From assembly GCF_016901015.1 (NCBI RefSeq), contig NZ_JAFEUP010000005.1:486658-550657 (forward strand): a DNA stretch of 64,000 bases, written 5' to 3'. Below, piece after piece: positions 1 to 8,912 of this stretch (position 1 is its first letter; each line of letters starts with the position of its first letter). Under the pieces are notes generated by a model. It was not told where the DNA came from, searched no databases, and saw only the letters and a list, made by a program, of their open reading frames with translations. The translations under genes and the position numbers were made by a program. The stretch comes from Zestomonas insulae. GTDB taxonomy: Bacteria; Pseudomonadota; Gammaproteobacteria; Pseudomonadales; Pseudomonadaceae.

Positions 1-27
1 GAAGCATTCTCAAGAGGACTTTCCAGA

Positions 28-2448
28 ATGCCGCAATCGACCCCCTTGCCCCGCACCCGCCTGACTGTCGCGGTCCGTCACGCCCTGTTCGCCGGCCTGC
101 TAGCCGCCGGCGCGCTGCCACTGCTACCGCTCGCCCAGGCGCAGCCCGCCGCCAGCCAGCAGGCGCGCAGCTACGCCATCCCGGCCGGCAACCTCGACCA
201 GGTGCTGAACCGCTTTGCCAGCGAGGCCGGTATCCTGCTCTCGGTCGACGCGCAGCTCACCGCCGGCAAACGCAGCCCGGGACTGAACGGCAGCTACGCG
301 GTGGACGAGGGGCTGGCGCGCCTGCTCAGCGGCACCGGCCTGCGCGCCCTGAACGCCGGCGGCAACTATGTGCTGGAGGCCGCGACTGGCGATGGCACCG
401 TGGAGCTGGGCGCGACCAGCATCCAGGGCCAGGCCTACAGTTCCGCCAGCCCGGACGACGGCTACGTGGCCAAGCGCGCCAGCGTCGGCTCGAAGACCGA
501 CGCACCGCTAATCGAGACCCCCACCTCGGTCTCGGTGGTGACCCGCGAGCAGATCGAGGCGCAGCAACCGAAGACCGTCGCCCAGGCGCTGCGCTACACG
601 CCCGGGGTCAACGCCGAACTGGCCGGCCCGCAGTTCGTCACCGACCAGCTGATGATCCGCGGCTTTCAGATGGGCACCGGACGCATGCTGCGCGACGGCA
701 CGCGCACCTTCCTGCCCGACTTCCTCGGCTGGGACGCACCCGAGCCCTACGGCCTGGAGCGCATCGAAGTGTTGCGCGGCGCCAGCTCGGTGCTCTATGG
801 CGTCTCCGACCCGGGCGGGCAGATCAACCTGGTGAGCAAGCGGCCGACCGCCGAGCCGCTGCACCAGGTTCAGCTGCAGGCCGGCAACCTCGACTACCGG
901 CAGGGCGCTTTCGACCTCAGCGACGCACTGGACGAGGAGGGCGTATGGAGCTACCGGCTGACCGGCCTGCTGCGCGAGGCCGACGCACAGGCCGAGCACA
1001 TCACCAACCGCCGCCAGTACTTCGCCCCGGCGATCAGCTTCCGCCCCAGCGAGAACACCGAACTGACCCTGCTCGCCGAGTACCAGAAGCAGACCGGCAA
1101 CTTCGCCAACCCGCTGCCCGCCGCCGGCACCGTGTTCGGCACCGCGCAGGGCCGGCTGGACCGCGACACCTACGTCGGCAACACCAACTACGACCACATG
1201 ACCAACGAGAAGACCTCGCTGGGCTACGTCTTCGAGCACCGCTTCGACGAGGTCTGGACCCTGCGCCAGAACCTGCGCTACAGCTACTACCGCCAGGACA
1301 GTGCCGAGCTGGCAATCTTCGGCCCGATCGCGCCGCCGCTGTACAGCCGCTACCTGCAGGAGCGGGAGGGCGATGGCCGGCTGTTCACCGTCGACACCCA
1401 GGCGCAGGCCGATTTCGCCACCGGCGACGTGCAGCACACCCTGCTCGGCGGCTTCGACTACAACAACGGCAAGTTCGACCAGACCCAGGACCTGAGCTTC
1501 GTCGGCGAAGCGTTCGACATCTTCGCGCCGGTCCACGACGAGTCGCTGACCTTCTTTCCGGTGCCCGCCTTCAGTTCCGACTACACGCAGAAGCTCAGCC
1601 AGACCGGCGTCTACCTGCAGGACCAGCTGAAGCTCGACAGCTGGGTTTTCGTGCTCGGCGGCCGCTACGACTGGACCAGCGACCAGCGCGACGACCGCGC
1701 CCCGCAGACGCAGAAGGACGAACGCTTCACCGCTCGCGCCGGCGTGGTCTACCTGTTCGACAACGGCCTGGCGCCCTACGCCAGCTACAGCGAATCGTTC
1801 CTGCCGACCATCGGCAACACCCTCGACGGCTCGCAGCTGGAGCCCACCATCGGCAAGCAGTACGAGATCGGCGTGAAGTACGAGCCGACCGGCTACAACG
1901 CGCTGTACACCCTCGCGGCGTTCGACCTGACCCGGGAAAACCTCACTGAATTCCTGCCCCTTGGCGTGGTGCGCCAGGACGCCGAAGTGCGCTCCAAGGG
2001 CATCGAACTGGAAGCCAAGGCCGAGATCGCCCAGGGGCTCAACCTGATCGGCAGCTACACCTGGAACGACGTCGAAGTCACCGAATCGGACACCGGCACC
2101 GAAGGCAACACGCCGTTCCGCGTGCCGGAGCACATGGCCTCGCTGTGGGCCGACTACACCGTGCAGGGCGGCGCGCTGAGCGGCCTGCGCCTCGGCGCCG
2201 GAACACGCTATGTGGGCAGCAGCTACGGCGACTCGGCCAACAGCTTCAAGGTCGACAGCTACAGCGTGGTCGACGCGCTGCTCAGCTATCCGCTCGACCA
2301 GCTGGATGCCAGCCTCGCCGGCGTCGAACTGTCGCTGAACGCGGTCAACCTGTTCGACGACGACTACGTGGCCGGCTGCTTCAACGACGTCGGCTGCCAG
2401 TACGGCCAGCCGCGCACGGTGTACGCCACCCTGGACTACAGCTGGTAA
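28..2448 (+). CDS. TonB-dependent siderophore receptor with N-terminal STN signalling domain
   Basis: This is an outer-membrane ferric-siderophore transporter of 806 residues. A signal peptide ends near residue 38 (AQAQ). A secretin/TonB short N-terminal (STN) domain follows at about 50-117, then the plug at about 150-270 (IETPTSVSVVTREQ, GLERIEVLRGASSVLYG, PGGQINLVSKRP) and a 22-strand-type barrel ending in the terminal aromatic LDYSW. The segment GYVAKRASVGSKTDAPLIETP resembles ferrichrome/ferrioxamine (FiuA/FoxA/FhuA) receptors, but the ligand is an inference. The STN domain implies it can signal to an anti-sigma factor. The start is an ATG with AGAGGA upstream. The gene lies directly before fecI/fecR-like genes, although another regulator pair may sit to the left of the window. 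Confidence 0.9.
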   Translation: MPQSTPLPRTRLTVAVRHALFAGLLAAGALPLLPLAQAQPAASQQARSYAIPAGNLDQVLNRFASEAGILLSVDAQLTAGKRSPGLNGSYAVDEGLARLLSGTGLRALNAGGNYVLEAATGDGTVELGATSIQGQAYSSASPDDGYVAKRASVGSKTDAPLIETPTSVSVVTREQIEAQQPKTVAQALRYTPGVNAELAGPQFVTDQLMIRGFQMGTGRMLRDGTRTFLPDFLGWDAPEPYGLERIEVLRGASSVLYGVSDPGGQINLVSKRPTAEPLHQVQLQAGNLDYRQGAFDLSDALDEEGVWSYRLTGLLREADAQAEHITNRRQYFAPAISFRPSENTELTLLAEYQKQTGNFANPLPAAGTVFGTAQGRLDRDTYVGNTNYDHMTNEKTSLGYVFEHRFDEVWTLRQNLRYSYYRQDSAELAIFGPIAPPLYSRYLQEREGDGRLFTVDTQAQADFATGDVQHTLLGGFDYNNGKFDQTQDLSFVGEAFDIFAPVHDESLTFFPVPAFSSDYTQKLSQTGVYLQDQLKLDSWVFVLGGRYDWTSDQRDDRAPQTQKDERFTARAGVVYLFDNGLAPYASYSESFLPTIGNTLDGSQLEPTIGKQYEIGVKYEPTGYNALYTLAAFDLTRENLTEFLPLGVVRQDAEVRSKGIELEAKAEIAQGLNLIGSYTWNDVEVTESDTGTEGNTPFRVPEHMASLWADYTVQGGALSGLRLGAGTRYVGSSYGDSANSFKVDSYSVVDALLSYPLDQLDASLAGVELSLNAVNLFDDDYVAGCFNDVGCQYGQPRTVYATLDYSW

Positions 2449-2456
2449 GCAACCCA

Positions 2457-2480
2457 GGCCTGCCCGCTCGCGGGTAGGCC
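2457..2480 (+). terminator. Hairpin after the first receptor gene
   Basis: A 10-bp stem (GGCCTGCCCG pairing with CGGGTAGGCC, one G-U wobble) with a CTCG loop begins 9 bp after the receptor stop codon. No T-run follows, so termination is not certain. It may only stabilise the 3' end of the mRNA. Confidence 0.4.
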
Positions 2481-2532
2481 GCCGTCAGCGCCACGGTCGT
2501 GGCGATTGCCGGCGCGCCCGCGGTCTCTATAG

Positions 2533-2551
2533 AATGAGAAGAATTCTTATC
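2533..2551 (+). promoter_or_regulatory. Candidate Fur box upstream of the fecI-like gene
   Basis: The 19-mer AATGAGAAGAATTCTTATC matches the classical Fur box at 12 of 19 positions by hand count. It lies in the short gap before the ECF sigma gene. Iron repression through Fur is the usual control of fecI-type genes, so position and sequence agree. This is a visual match only. Confidence 0.5.
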
Positions 2552-2568
2552 TACTCGTTCGGATTCCC

Positions 2569-3072
2569 GTGCCCGTATTCACCCGCAAGCTGGGTTTTTT
2601 CTTCGGTGACCATCACGCCTGGCTGTTGCAGCATGTGCAGCGCCATCTGCGCAATCGCGCCGATGCCGAGGACACCGCGGCGGAAACCTTCTGCCAGCTG
2701 CTCGCCGCACGGGTCGATCCGGACAGCATCGCCCAGCCGCGCGCCTACCTGTCGACCATCGCCCGGCGGCTGATCTACGACCGCCATCGCCGCCGCCAAC
2801 TGGAACTCGCCTACCTCGAACGCCTCGCCGCGGTGCCCGAGGCGCTGGCGCCGTCGCCGGAAGAGATCGCCCTGCTGGTCGAAGCGCTGACCGCCATCGA
2901 CCGCACCCTCGCCGGCCTGCCGCAGGTGGTCAAGCGCGCCTTCCTGTACAGCCAGCTGGATGGCTTCAGCTACCAGGAGATCGGTCGCCGCCTGGGCGTT
3001 TCCGAGCGTACCGTGGGCCGCTACATGACCCAGGCGCTGCAGCAGTGCTACCTGACCGGGATGCAGCCATGA
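2569..3072 (+). CDS. FecI-type ECF sigma factor
   Basis: A 167-residue iron-responsive extracytoplasmic-function sigma factor that would direct RNA polymerase to a siderophore-receptor promoter. Region 2 is visible at about 15-80 (HHAWLLQHVQRHL, DAEDTAAETFCQLL, PRAYLSTIARRLIYDRHRRR). Region 4 is near 110-160 (LPQVVKRAFLYSQLDGFSYQEIGRRLGVSERTVGRYM). The start is a GTG 17 bp after a candidate Fur box. The stop overlaps the FecR start by ATGA, so the two are translationally coupled. The partner receptor is most likely the downstream gene at 4154, following the usual fecI-fecR-receptor order. Confidence 0.92.
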   Translation: MPVFTRKLGFFFGDHHAWLLQHVQRHLRNRADAEDTAAETFCQLLAARVDPDSIAQPRAYLSTIARRLIYDRHRRRQLELAYLERLAAVPEALAPSPEEIALLVEALTAIDRTLAGLPQVVKRAFLYSQLDGFSYQEIGRRLGVSERTVGRYMTQALQQCYLTGMQP

Positions 3073-4031
3073 GCCCGGCTAGCCTACCGCGCGCCGGCCA
3101 GGAAGCGATCGACTGGATGGTGCGCCTGCGTGCCGGCAACCCGGATGCGCAACTGCAGGCGCGCTTCGAGACCTGGCGCAGCAGCGATCCGGCCCACGCT
3201 GCCGCCTGGACGCAGCTGCAGCAAGGCCTCGGCGGCCCCTTCGAGACCCTGCGCAGCTTCGAACGGCGCGCCCCCGGCCAGGCCCGCGAAGTGCTGCTGC
3301 AGCCGATGGCCTCGCGCCGCGACGTGCTGCGCGGCGTGCTCGGCCTGGGCCTGTTCGGCGGCGGCTTGTGGCTGGCCACGCGCAGCCAGCCGGGCCAGGC
3401 GCTGCTCGCCGACCTGCATACCGCCACCGGCGAACGCCGCGTCTACCGCCTGGCCGACGGCAGCCAGCTGAGCCTCAACGCCGGCAGCGCGGTGGATATC
3501 GACTTCAGCGCCGGCCAGCGCCTGGTACGCCTGCGCTACGGCGAACTGGTGGTGCAGGTCGCCGCCGATCCGCAGCGACCCTTCGTGGTGCGCAGTGCGC
3601 AAGGCGAGAGCCGCGCGCTGGGCACGCGTTTCCTGGTCCGCCAGGAAGACCAGGCGACCCGCGTGGTGGTGCTCGAACATGCGGTGCGCCTGAGCCTGCC
3701 CAGCGGCGTCAGCCATGACCTGCAGGAAGGCCAGGCGGCGCTGCTGCAGGCGCGCCGGATCGTCCCGCTGTCCGGCCCCGAAACGCAGCGTGCCGACTGG
3801 CTGCAGGGCCGCCTGAGCGTGCTCGACGAGCCGCTGGCGGCGGTGATCGACGCCCTGCGCCCGTACCGCCACGGCCTGATTCGCGTCGCCCCGGCGGTGC
3901 GCCCGCTGCGCGTGCAGGGCGTCTATCCGCTGGACGATCCCGAACGGGCGCTGACCGCCCTGGCGGAAACCCTGCCGATCCGCATCAGCCATTACGGGCC
4001 CTGGTTGACCCTGATCGACGCCGCCGACTGA
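3069..4031 (+). CDS. FecR-family anti-sigma/sigma regulator
   Basis: An inner-membrane regulator of 320 residues that relays the state of a TonB-dependent receptor to the FecI-type sigma factor. The N-terminal cytoplasmic part (about 1-75, EAIDWMVRLRAG, DPAHAAAWTQLQ) is the DUF4880 segment. One transmembrane helix lies near 88-105 (VLGLGLFGGGLWLA). The periplasmic FecR domain follows (TGERRVYRLADGSQLSLNAGS), with a short STN-like C-terminus (VQGVYPLDDPERALTALAETL). The ATG at 3069 overlaps the sigma-gene stop, so it is preferred over an upstream in-frame start at 3045. Confidence 0.92.
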   Translation: MSPASLPRAGQEAIDWMVRLRAGNPDAQLQARFETWRSSDPAHAAAWTQLQQGLGGPFETLRSFERRAPGQAREVLLQPMASRRDVLRGVLGLGLFGGGLWLATRSQPGQALLADLHTATGERRVYRLADGSQLSLNAGSAVDIDFSAGQRLVRLRYGELVVQVAADPQRPFVVRSAQGESRALGTRFLVRQEDQATRVVVLEHAVRLSLPSGVSHDLQEGQAALLQARRIVPLSGPETQRADWLQGRLSVLDEPLAAVIDALRPYRHGLIRVAPAVRPLRVQGVYPLDDPERALTALAETLPIRISHYGPWLTLIDAAD

Positions 4032-4069
4032 CCCACAACGGTGGCCGGCGGCGCGCTGCGCAACGTTTT

Positions 4070-4088
4070 TATGAAAATAATTCGCATC
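4070..4088 (+). promoter_or_regulatory. Weak Fur-like site and probable promoter region of the second receptor
   Basis: TATGAAAATAATTCGCATC matches the 19-bp Fur consensus at about 11 positions and sits in the only AT-rich patch between fecR and the receptor. The same patch could instead contain the -35 region (GAAAAT) used by a FecI-type sigma factor. The sequence alone does not separate the two readings. Confidence 0.3.
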
Positions 4089-4153
4089 TGTGTCCGGTTT
4101 TCATCGCTCATCGCACCTATCTCCTGACACCCCCACTTGATCAGGAGCCTTCC

Positions 4154-6601
4154 GTGCCCAAACCCTGGCCCCGCGCCCTTGCCATCGCTCTCGCGCTCGC
4201 CGCCGCCACGCCGTTCGGCGTTGCCCACAGCGACCCCGTCAGCCAGCAGCAGGTGCTGCGCTTCGACCTGCCGCCCGCCAGCCTGGCGGAAACCCTCAAC
4301 GCCATCGCCCGGCAATCCGGCCAGGTGGTGTCCCTCGAGCCGGCACTGGTGCGCGGCAAACAGGCGCCGGCGGTGCGCGGCGAGTTCACCGTGGTGCAGG
4401 CCCTGCAACAGGCGCTGGCCGGCAGCGGCCTGCAGCTGCGCCTGACCGAAACCGGCAACTTCAGCGTGCAACCCGCCGCCGAGGCCGGCGCCGTGGAGCT
4501 TGGCGCGACCAGCGTGAATGCCAGCGGCCTGGGCGTCACCACCGAAGGCAGCGGCTCCTACACCACCGGCGCGGTAAGCATCGGCAAGGGCGAACACCGC
4601 CTGCGCGAAATCCCCCAGTCGGTCAGCGTGATCACCCGCCAGCAACTCGATGACCAGGGCATCACCGACCTGCGCGACGCGATCAACCAGACCACCGGCC
4701 TGGTCGGCGCCACCGGCATCGGCCCGGGCATGGTGATCTCCTCGCGCGGCTTCCAGATCGACGACTGGCAGTACGACGGCGTGCCGATCCCGCGCAACGC
4801 CTACGTGCTGGGCAACTGGGCGACCCAGGACCTGGTGTTCTTCGACCGCGTGGAAATCCTCCGCGGCGCCGCCGGCCTGTTGCAGGGCGCCGGCAGCCCC
4901 GGCGGGGCGATCAACCTGGTGCGCAAGCGCGGCCAAACGGCGCCGACCGTCAGCCTCACCGGCAAGGCCGGCTCCTGGGACCACTACGGCCTGCAGGCCG
5001 ATGCCGGCGGGCCGCTGAACGACAGCGGCAGCGTGCGCGGACGCCTGGTGGTCGATCAGGACGACACTCACTCGTTCACCGACTACGCGTGGAGCAAGAC
5101 CACCTCGCTGTACGGCGCGCTGGACGTCGACCTGACCCCGGACACCACCCTGGGCCTCGGCATCAGCAATTCCGACCTCGACTCGCGGCCGATGGTCCGC
5201 GGCCTGCCGCGCTACCCGGATGGCCGCGACATCGGCTTCTCGCGCTCGACCTACAGTGGCGCCACCTGGAATCAGAACGACATCGAGCAGACCACGGTCT
5301 ACGCCGACCTCGAACACCGTTTCGACGACCACTGGCGCGTCAAGGCCGCCGCCCTGCGCATGCGCGAACACAACGATTCGACGCACCAGCGCATGCACGG
5401 CGAGGTCGCCGACGACGGCAGCGGGCTGAACTTCGCCGACTGGATCACCAACTTCGAGTCGACCAAGGAAGGTCTGGACATGTACCTCGATGGCGACTTC
5501 GAGGCGTTCTCGCTGGAGCAGGAAGTGACCGTCGGCGGCAACTACTCCAAGTACACCTCGGACGACTTCTACGCGCGGCGCTTCGTGCCCGGCGGCAACA
5601 TTTTCGCCATCGACCACCACCGTCCCGAACCGACCCTCGACGCCATCCTCGCCTCGCCGGGCGGCCGCTCCACCAATGCTGCCTACGACATCCGCCAGAA
5701 GGGCCTGTACGGCAGCTGGCGGGTCAAGCTGGCCGAGCCGCTGACCGCGGTGCTCGGCGCCCGGGTCAGCTGGTACGACTACGCCTACAAGCTCCCCGAT
5801 GACGACTACACCGACAGCATCACCGAGAACGGCGAGGTCACCCCGTACGTCGGGCTGATCTACGACCTCAACCACGAGTGGTCGGTGTACGCCAGCTACA
5901 CCGATGTGTTCGAGCCGCAGAGTGGGCGCACGGTGCAGCAGACGATGCTCGAGCCGGTGATCGGCAGCAACTACGAAGTGGGCCTCAAGGGCGAACTGCT
6001 TGATGGCCGGGTCAATACCTCGCTGGCGCTGTTCCGCTACGACCAGAAGAACCGCGCGGTGACCGATACCGACAGTTTCGACCCGGCTAACCCCAACGAC
6101 CCGAGCAAGCCCGGCTGCGACGGCTGGTACTGCTCGATGACCTCCGGCAAGGTGCGCAGCCAGGGTATCGAGGCCGAAGTCAGCGGCGAGGTCGTCCGCG
6201 ATCTGCAGCTGTTCGCCGGCTACACCTACAACACCACCAAGTTCCTCGACGACCCGGAGAACGAAGGCCGGGTGTTCAGCCAGTGGACGCCCAAGCACAT
6301 GCTGCGCACCTGGGCCGACTACCAGTTGCCGGGTGAGTGGAATCGCATCAGCGTCGGCGGCGGCTTCACCTCGCAGAGCCATACGGTGAGCTTCGACCGT
6401 GAATTCGAGGTGCCCGGCTTCACCGTGTGGAACGCCCGTCTGGGTTACCGCCTGAGCCGCGAGATCGACCTGGCGCTGAACGCCAACAACCTGTTCGACA
6501 AGCGCTACTACCTGCCCGGCTATGCCGCCGCCGACGGCGGCAACAACTTCGGCGATCCGCGCAACCTGATGTTCAGCGTCAAGTACACGCCGCAGTTCTA
6601 A
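4154..6601 (+). CDS. TonB-dependent siderophore receptor (FpvA/FoxA-type, STN domain)
   Basis: An outer-membrane receptor of 815 residues. It has a signal peptide to about residue 26, an STN domain at about 35-105 (LRFDLPPASLAETLNAIARQ, VVQALQQALAGSGLQLRL), and a plug containing REIPQSVSVITRQQLDDQG and VEILRGAAGLLQGAGSPGGA. The barrel includes VYASYTDVFEPQ and LFDKRYYLPGY and ends in the terminal phenylalanine of KYTPQF. The plug and barrel motifs resemble pyoverdine/ferrioxamine-type receptors; the substrate is inferred. The GTG start has AGGAG 7 bp upstream. Its place directly after fecI-fecR makes it the probable signalling receptor of that system. Confidence 0.92.
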   Translation: MPKPWPRALAIALALAAATPFGVAHSDPVSQQQVLRFDLPPASLAETLNAIARQSGQVVSLEPALVRGKQAPAVRGEFTVVQALQQALAGSGLQLRLTETGNFSVQPAAEAGAVELGATSVNASGLGVTTEGSGSYTTGAVSIGKGEHRLREIPQSVSVITRQQLDDQGITDLRDAINQTTGLVGATGIGPGMVISSRGFQIDDWQYDGVPIPRNAYVLGNWATQDLVFFDRVEILRGAAGLLQGAGSPGGAINLVRKRGQTAPTVSLTGKAGSWDHYGLQADAGGPLNDSGSVRGRLVVDQDDTHSFTDYAWSKTTSLYGALDVDLTPDTTLGLGISNSDLDSRPMVRGLPRYPDGRDIGFSRSTYSGATWNQNDIEQTTVYADLEHRFDDHWRVKAAALRMREHNDSTHQRMHGEVADDGSGLNFADWITNFESTKEGLDMYLDGDFEAFSLEQEVTVGGNYSKYTSDDFYARRFVPGGNIFAIDHHRPEPTLDAILASPGGRSTNAAYDIRQKGLYGSWRVKLAEPLTAVLGARVSWYDYAYKLPDDDYTDSITENGEVTPYVGLIYDLNHEWSVYASYTDVFEPQSGRTVQQTMLEPVIGSNYEVGLKGELLDGRVNTSLALFRYDQKNRAVTDTDSFDPANPNDPSKPGCDGWYCSMTSGKVRSQGIEAEVSGEVVRDLQLFAGYTYNTTKFLDDPENEGRVFSQWTPKHMLRTWADYQLPGEWNRISVGGGFTSQSHTVSFDREFEVPGFTVWNARLGYRLSREIDLALNANNLFDKRYYLPGYAAADGGNNFGDPRNLMFSVKYTPQF

Positions 6602-6604
6602 GCC

Positions 6605-7498
6605 TCAGCCGGCCGCCGCCAGCTCCTCGCGTAGCCACTGCGCGAGGCGCTCGGCGCGCTGATCGAGGCTGCGCGCCGGCACCCACAGGGCCAGCCGCGC
6701 CGGGGTTTCGACGAAGCCCCAGGGCGCCAACAGGCGGCCGGCGGCGAGGTCGTCGGCGACCAGCAGCTGCGGGGCGATGGCCACGCCGAGACCGGCCACC
6801 GCCGCTTCCAGCAGATAGTAGAGGTGTTCGAAGCCCTGGCCGAGGCGCAGCTCGCCCGGTGCCAGGCCGTGGCCCTGCGCCCATTGCGGCCAGGCCTGCG
6901 GGCGCGAGGCGGTGTGCAACAGCGCTTCGCCGCCGAGCGCGCGCGCCGGCGCCTGCTGCAGCGCGGCGGCACGCGGGTGGCGCGGGCTGAGCACCGCGCC
7001 AATGCGCTCGGCAGCCAGTTCGTAGACCTGCATGTCGGCCGGCCACGGCGGTTCGGCAAACCACAGCGTGGCATCCAGCCCGGCGCGGCGTGGGTCGAGA
7101 TCGCCCTCGCTGGCCGACAGCTGCAGGCGCAGCTCGGGCAGCGCGCGATTGAGGCGGTCGAGGCGCGGAATGAACCAGCGCGCCAGCAGGCTGCCGGGGC
7201 AACCGAGCACGAACGGCGCATCGGCGCGGCCCTGGCGCAATTCGCCGCACACACCGCGCAAGCGCTCGAACGCCTCGCCGCTGGCGTCGCGCAGGCGCAG
7301 CCCGGCATCGGTGAGTTTTACGCCGCGGCCTTCCTTGTCGAACAGGCGCACCCCGAGGTGTTCCTCGAGCTGGCGGATCTGCCGGCTCACCGCGCCGTGG
7401 GTGACATGCAGTTCGGCGGCGGCCTGGCTGATGCTGAGTAGCCGGGCGGCCGCTTCGAAGGCGCGCAGAGCGTTCAGCGGGGGGAGTTCGTTGGCCAT
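6605..7498 (-). CDS. trpI: TrpI, LysR-type activator of trpBA
   Basis: A 297-residue LysR regulator. In Pseudomonas TrpI activates tryptophan synthase genes in response to indoleglycerol phosphate. The N-terminal winged helix (about 6-65: LPPLNALRAFEAAARLLSIS, HVTHGAVSRQIRQLEEHLG) and the effector domain (PFVLGCPGSLLARWFIPRLDRLN, EAAVAGLGVAIAPQ) match what I recall of P. aeruginosa TrpI closely. It is divergent from trpB, as in other pseudomonads. The chosen start MANELPP at 7498 gives the family length; an upstream in-frame extension to 7621 would run into the intergenic repeat. Confidence 0.95.
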   Translation of the reverse strand: MANELPPLNALRAFEAAARLLSISQAAAELHVTHGAVSRQIRQLEEHLGVRLFDKEGRGVKLTDAGLRLRDASGEAFERLRGVCGELRQGRADAPFVLGCPGSLLARWFIPRLDRLNRALPELRLQLSASEGDLDPRRAGLDATLWFAEPPWPADMQVYELAAERIGAVLSPRHPRAAALQQAPARALGGEALLHTASRPQAWPQWAQGHGLAPGELRLGQGFEHLYYLLEAAVAGLGVAIAPQLLVADDLAAGRLLAPWGFVETPARLALWVPARSLDQRAERLAQWLREELAAAG

Positions 7499-7564
7499 GT
7501 GGATGCGTGAGTTTTCCTGACAGGTTAGGGCGATCTTATCGCTTTTCCGCACGATGGTCAGGGG

Positions 7565-7570
7565 TAGAAT
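7565..7570 (+). promoter_or_regulatory. Probable -10 box of trpBA
   Basis: TAGAAT lies 125 bp upstream of trpB. No good -35 hexamer is found at 16-18 bp, which fits a promoter that needs the TrpI activator. TrpI sites would be expected between this box and the trpI start at 7498. Confidence 0.35.
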
Positions 7571-7587
7571 GGCGCCATTCGCTGACC

Positions 7588-7661
7588 CGTAGGATGGGTT
7601 GAGCGCCGCGATACCCATCATTCACCGTATGGGTATCGCCTACGGCTCAACCCATCCTACG
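7588..7661. repeat. Palindromic intergenic repeat, copy 1 (trpI-trpB)
   Basis: A perfect 17-bp inverted repeat (CGTAGGATGGGTTGAGC at 7588-7604 and its complement at 7645-7661) encloses a second inverted repeat, GCGATACCCAT / ATGGGTATCGC. A closely similar copy lies at 19544-19621. It has the form of a non-coding miniature or REP-like element and falls in the trpB leader, between the probable promoter and the start codon. Confidence 0.85.
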
Positions 7662-7694
7662 GTCCGTTTCCCACCCGACCCTGAGGGAAAACCC

Positions 7695-8912
7695 ATGACT
7701 TCATTACGCACCGGCCCAGACGCCAAGGGCCTGTTCGGCGCCTTCGGCGGCCAGTACGTCGCCGAAACCCTGATGCCGCTGGTCCACGACCTGGCCGCCG
7801 AATACAACAAGGCCAAAGACGACCCGGAATTCATCAAGGAACTCGCCTACTTCCAGCGCGACTACGTCGGCCGGCCGAGCCCGCTGTATTTCGCCGAGCG
7901 CCTCACCGAGCATTGCGGCGGGGCGAAGATCTACCTCAAGCGCGAGGAGCTCAACCACACCGGCGCGCACAAGATCAACAACTGCATCGGCCAGATCCTC
8001 CTGGCCAAGCGCATGGGCAAAAAACGCATCATCGCCGAGACCGGCGCCGGCATGCACGGCGTGGCCACCGCCACCGTGGCCGCGCGCTTCGGCATGGAAT
8101 GCGTGATCTTCATGGGCACCACCGACATCGATCGCCAGCAGGCCAACGTGTTCCGCATGAAGCTGCTCGGCGCCGAGGTGATCCCGGTGGTCGCCGGCAC
8201 CGGCACGCTGAAGGACGCGATGAACGAGGCGCTGCGCGACTGGGTGACCAACGTGCACAACACCTTCTACCTGATCGGCACCGTCGCCGGCCCGCACCCC
8301 TACCCGGAGCTGGTACGCGACTTCCAGGCGGTGATCGGCAAGGAAACCCGTGAGCAGATGCAGGCCCAGGAAGGCCGTCTGCCCGATTCGCTGGTCGCCT
8401 GCATCGGCGGCGGCTCGAACGCCATGGGCCTGTTCCACCCGTTCCTCGACGACGCCAGCGTGAAGATCATCGGCGTCGAAGCCGCCGGTCACGGCATCGA
8501 GACCGGCAAGCACGCGGCCAGCCTGAACGGCGGCGTACCCGGCGTGCTGCACGGCAACCGCACCTTCCTGCTGCAGGACGACGACGGGCAGATCATCGAC
8601 GCCCACTCGATCTCCGCCGGCCTCGACTACCCGGGCATCGGCCCGGAACACGCCTGGCTGCACGACATCGGCCGCGTCGAGTACACCTCGGTGACCGACG
8701 ACGAAGCGCTCGCCGCCTTCCACCAGTGCTGCCGCCTGGAAGGCATCATCCCGGCCCTGGAAAGCGCCCACGCGCTGGCCGAAGTGTTCAAACGCGCGCC
8801 GACCCTGCCCAAGGATCACCTGATGGTGGTCAACCTGTCCGGGCGTGGCGACAAGGACATGCAGACCGTCATGCACCACCTCGATCTGTCCAAATCGGAG
8901 ACCAACCAATGA
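7695..8912 (+). CDS. trpB: Tryptophan synthase beta chain
   Basis: Condenses indole with serine to give tryptophan in the alpha2-beta2 tryptophan synthase complex, using pyridoxal phosphate. The 405 residues include the PLP lysine in NHTGAHKINN (K93), the phosphate-binding GGGSNAMG, and the beta-family motifs ETGAGMHGVATA and GLDYPGIGPEHAWL. The start MTSLRTGPDAKG is the family start; upstream in-frame codons belong to the palindromic repeat. Its TGA overlaps the trpA start (ATGA). Confidence 0.98.
   Translation: MTSLRTGPDAKGLFGAFGGQYVAETLMPLVHDLAAEYNKAKDDPEFIKELAYFQRDYVGRPSPLYFAERLTEHCGGAKIYLKREELNHTGAHKINNCIGQILLAKRMGKKRIIAETGAGMHGVATATVAARFGMECVIFMGTTDIDRQQANVFRMKLLGAEVIPVVAGTGTLKDAMNEALRDWVTNVHNTFYLIGTVAGPHPYPELVRDFQAVIGKETREQMQAQEGRLPDSLVACIGGGSNAMGLFHPFLDDASVKIIGVEAAGHGIETGKHAASLNGGVPGVLHGNRTFLLQDDDGQIIDAHSISAGLDYPGIGPEHAWLHDIGRVEYTSVTDDEALAAFHQCCRLEGIIPALESAHALAEVFKRAPTLPKDHLMVVNLSGRGDKDMQTVMHHLDLSKSETNQ

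Noticed and set aside
508..2133. A 541-codon minus-strand frame opposite the first receptor
   Set aside because: Same reason: low-complexity antisense translation against a complete receptor on the plus strand.
3992..6382. A 796-codon open frame on the minus strand opposite the second TonB receptor
   Set aside because: It is a shadow of the high-GC receptor gene. Its translation is a repetitive Val/Ala/Gly/His/Arg string with no recognisable domain, while the plus-strand frame is a full receptor.
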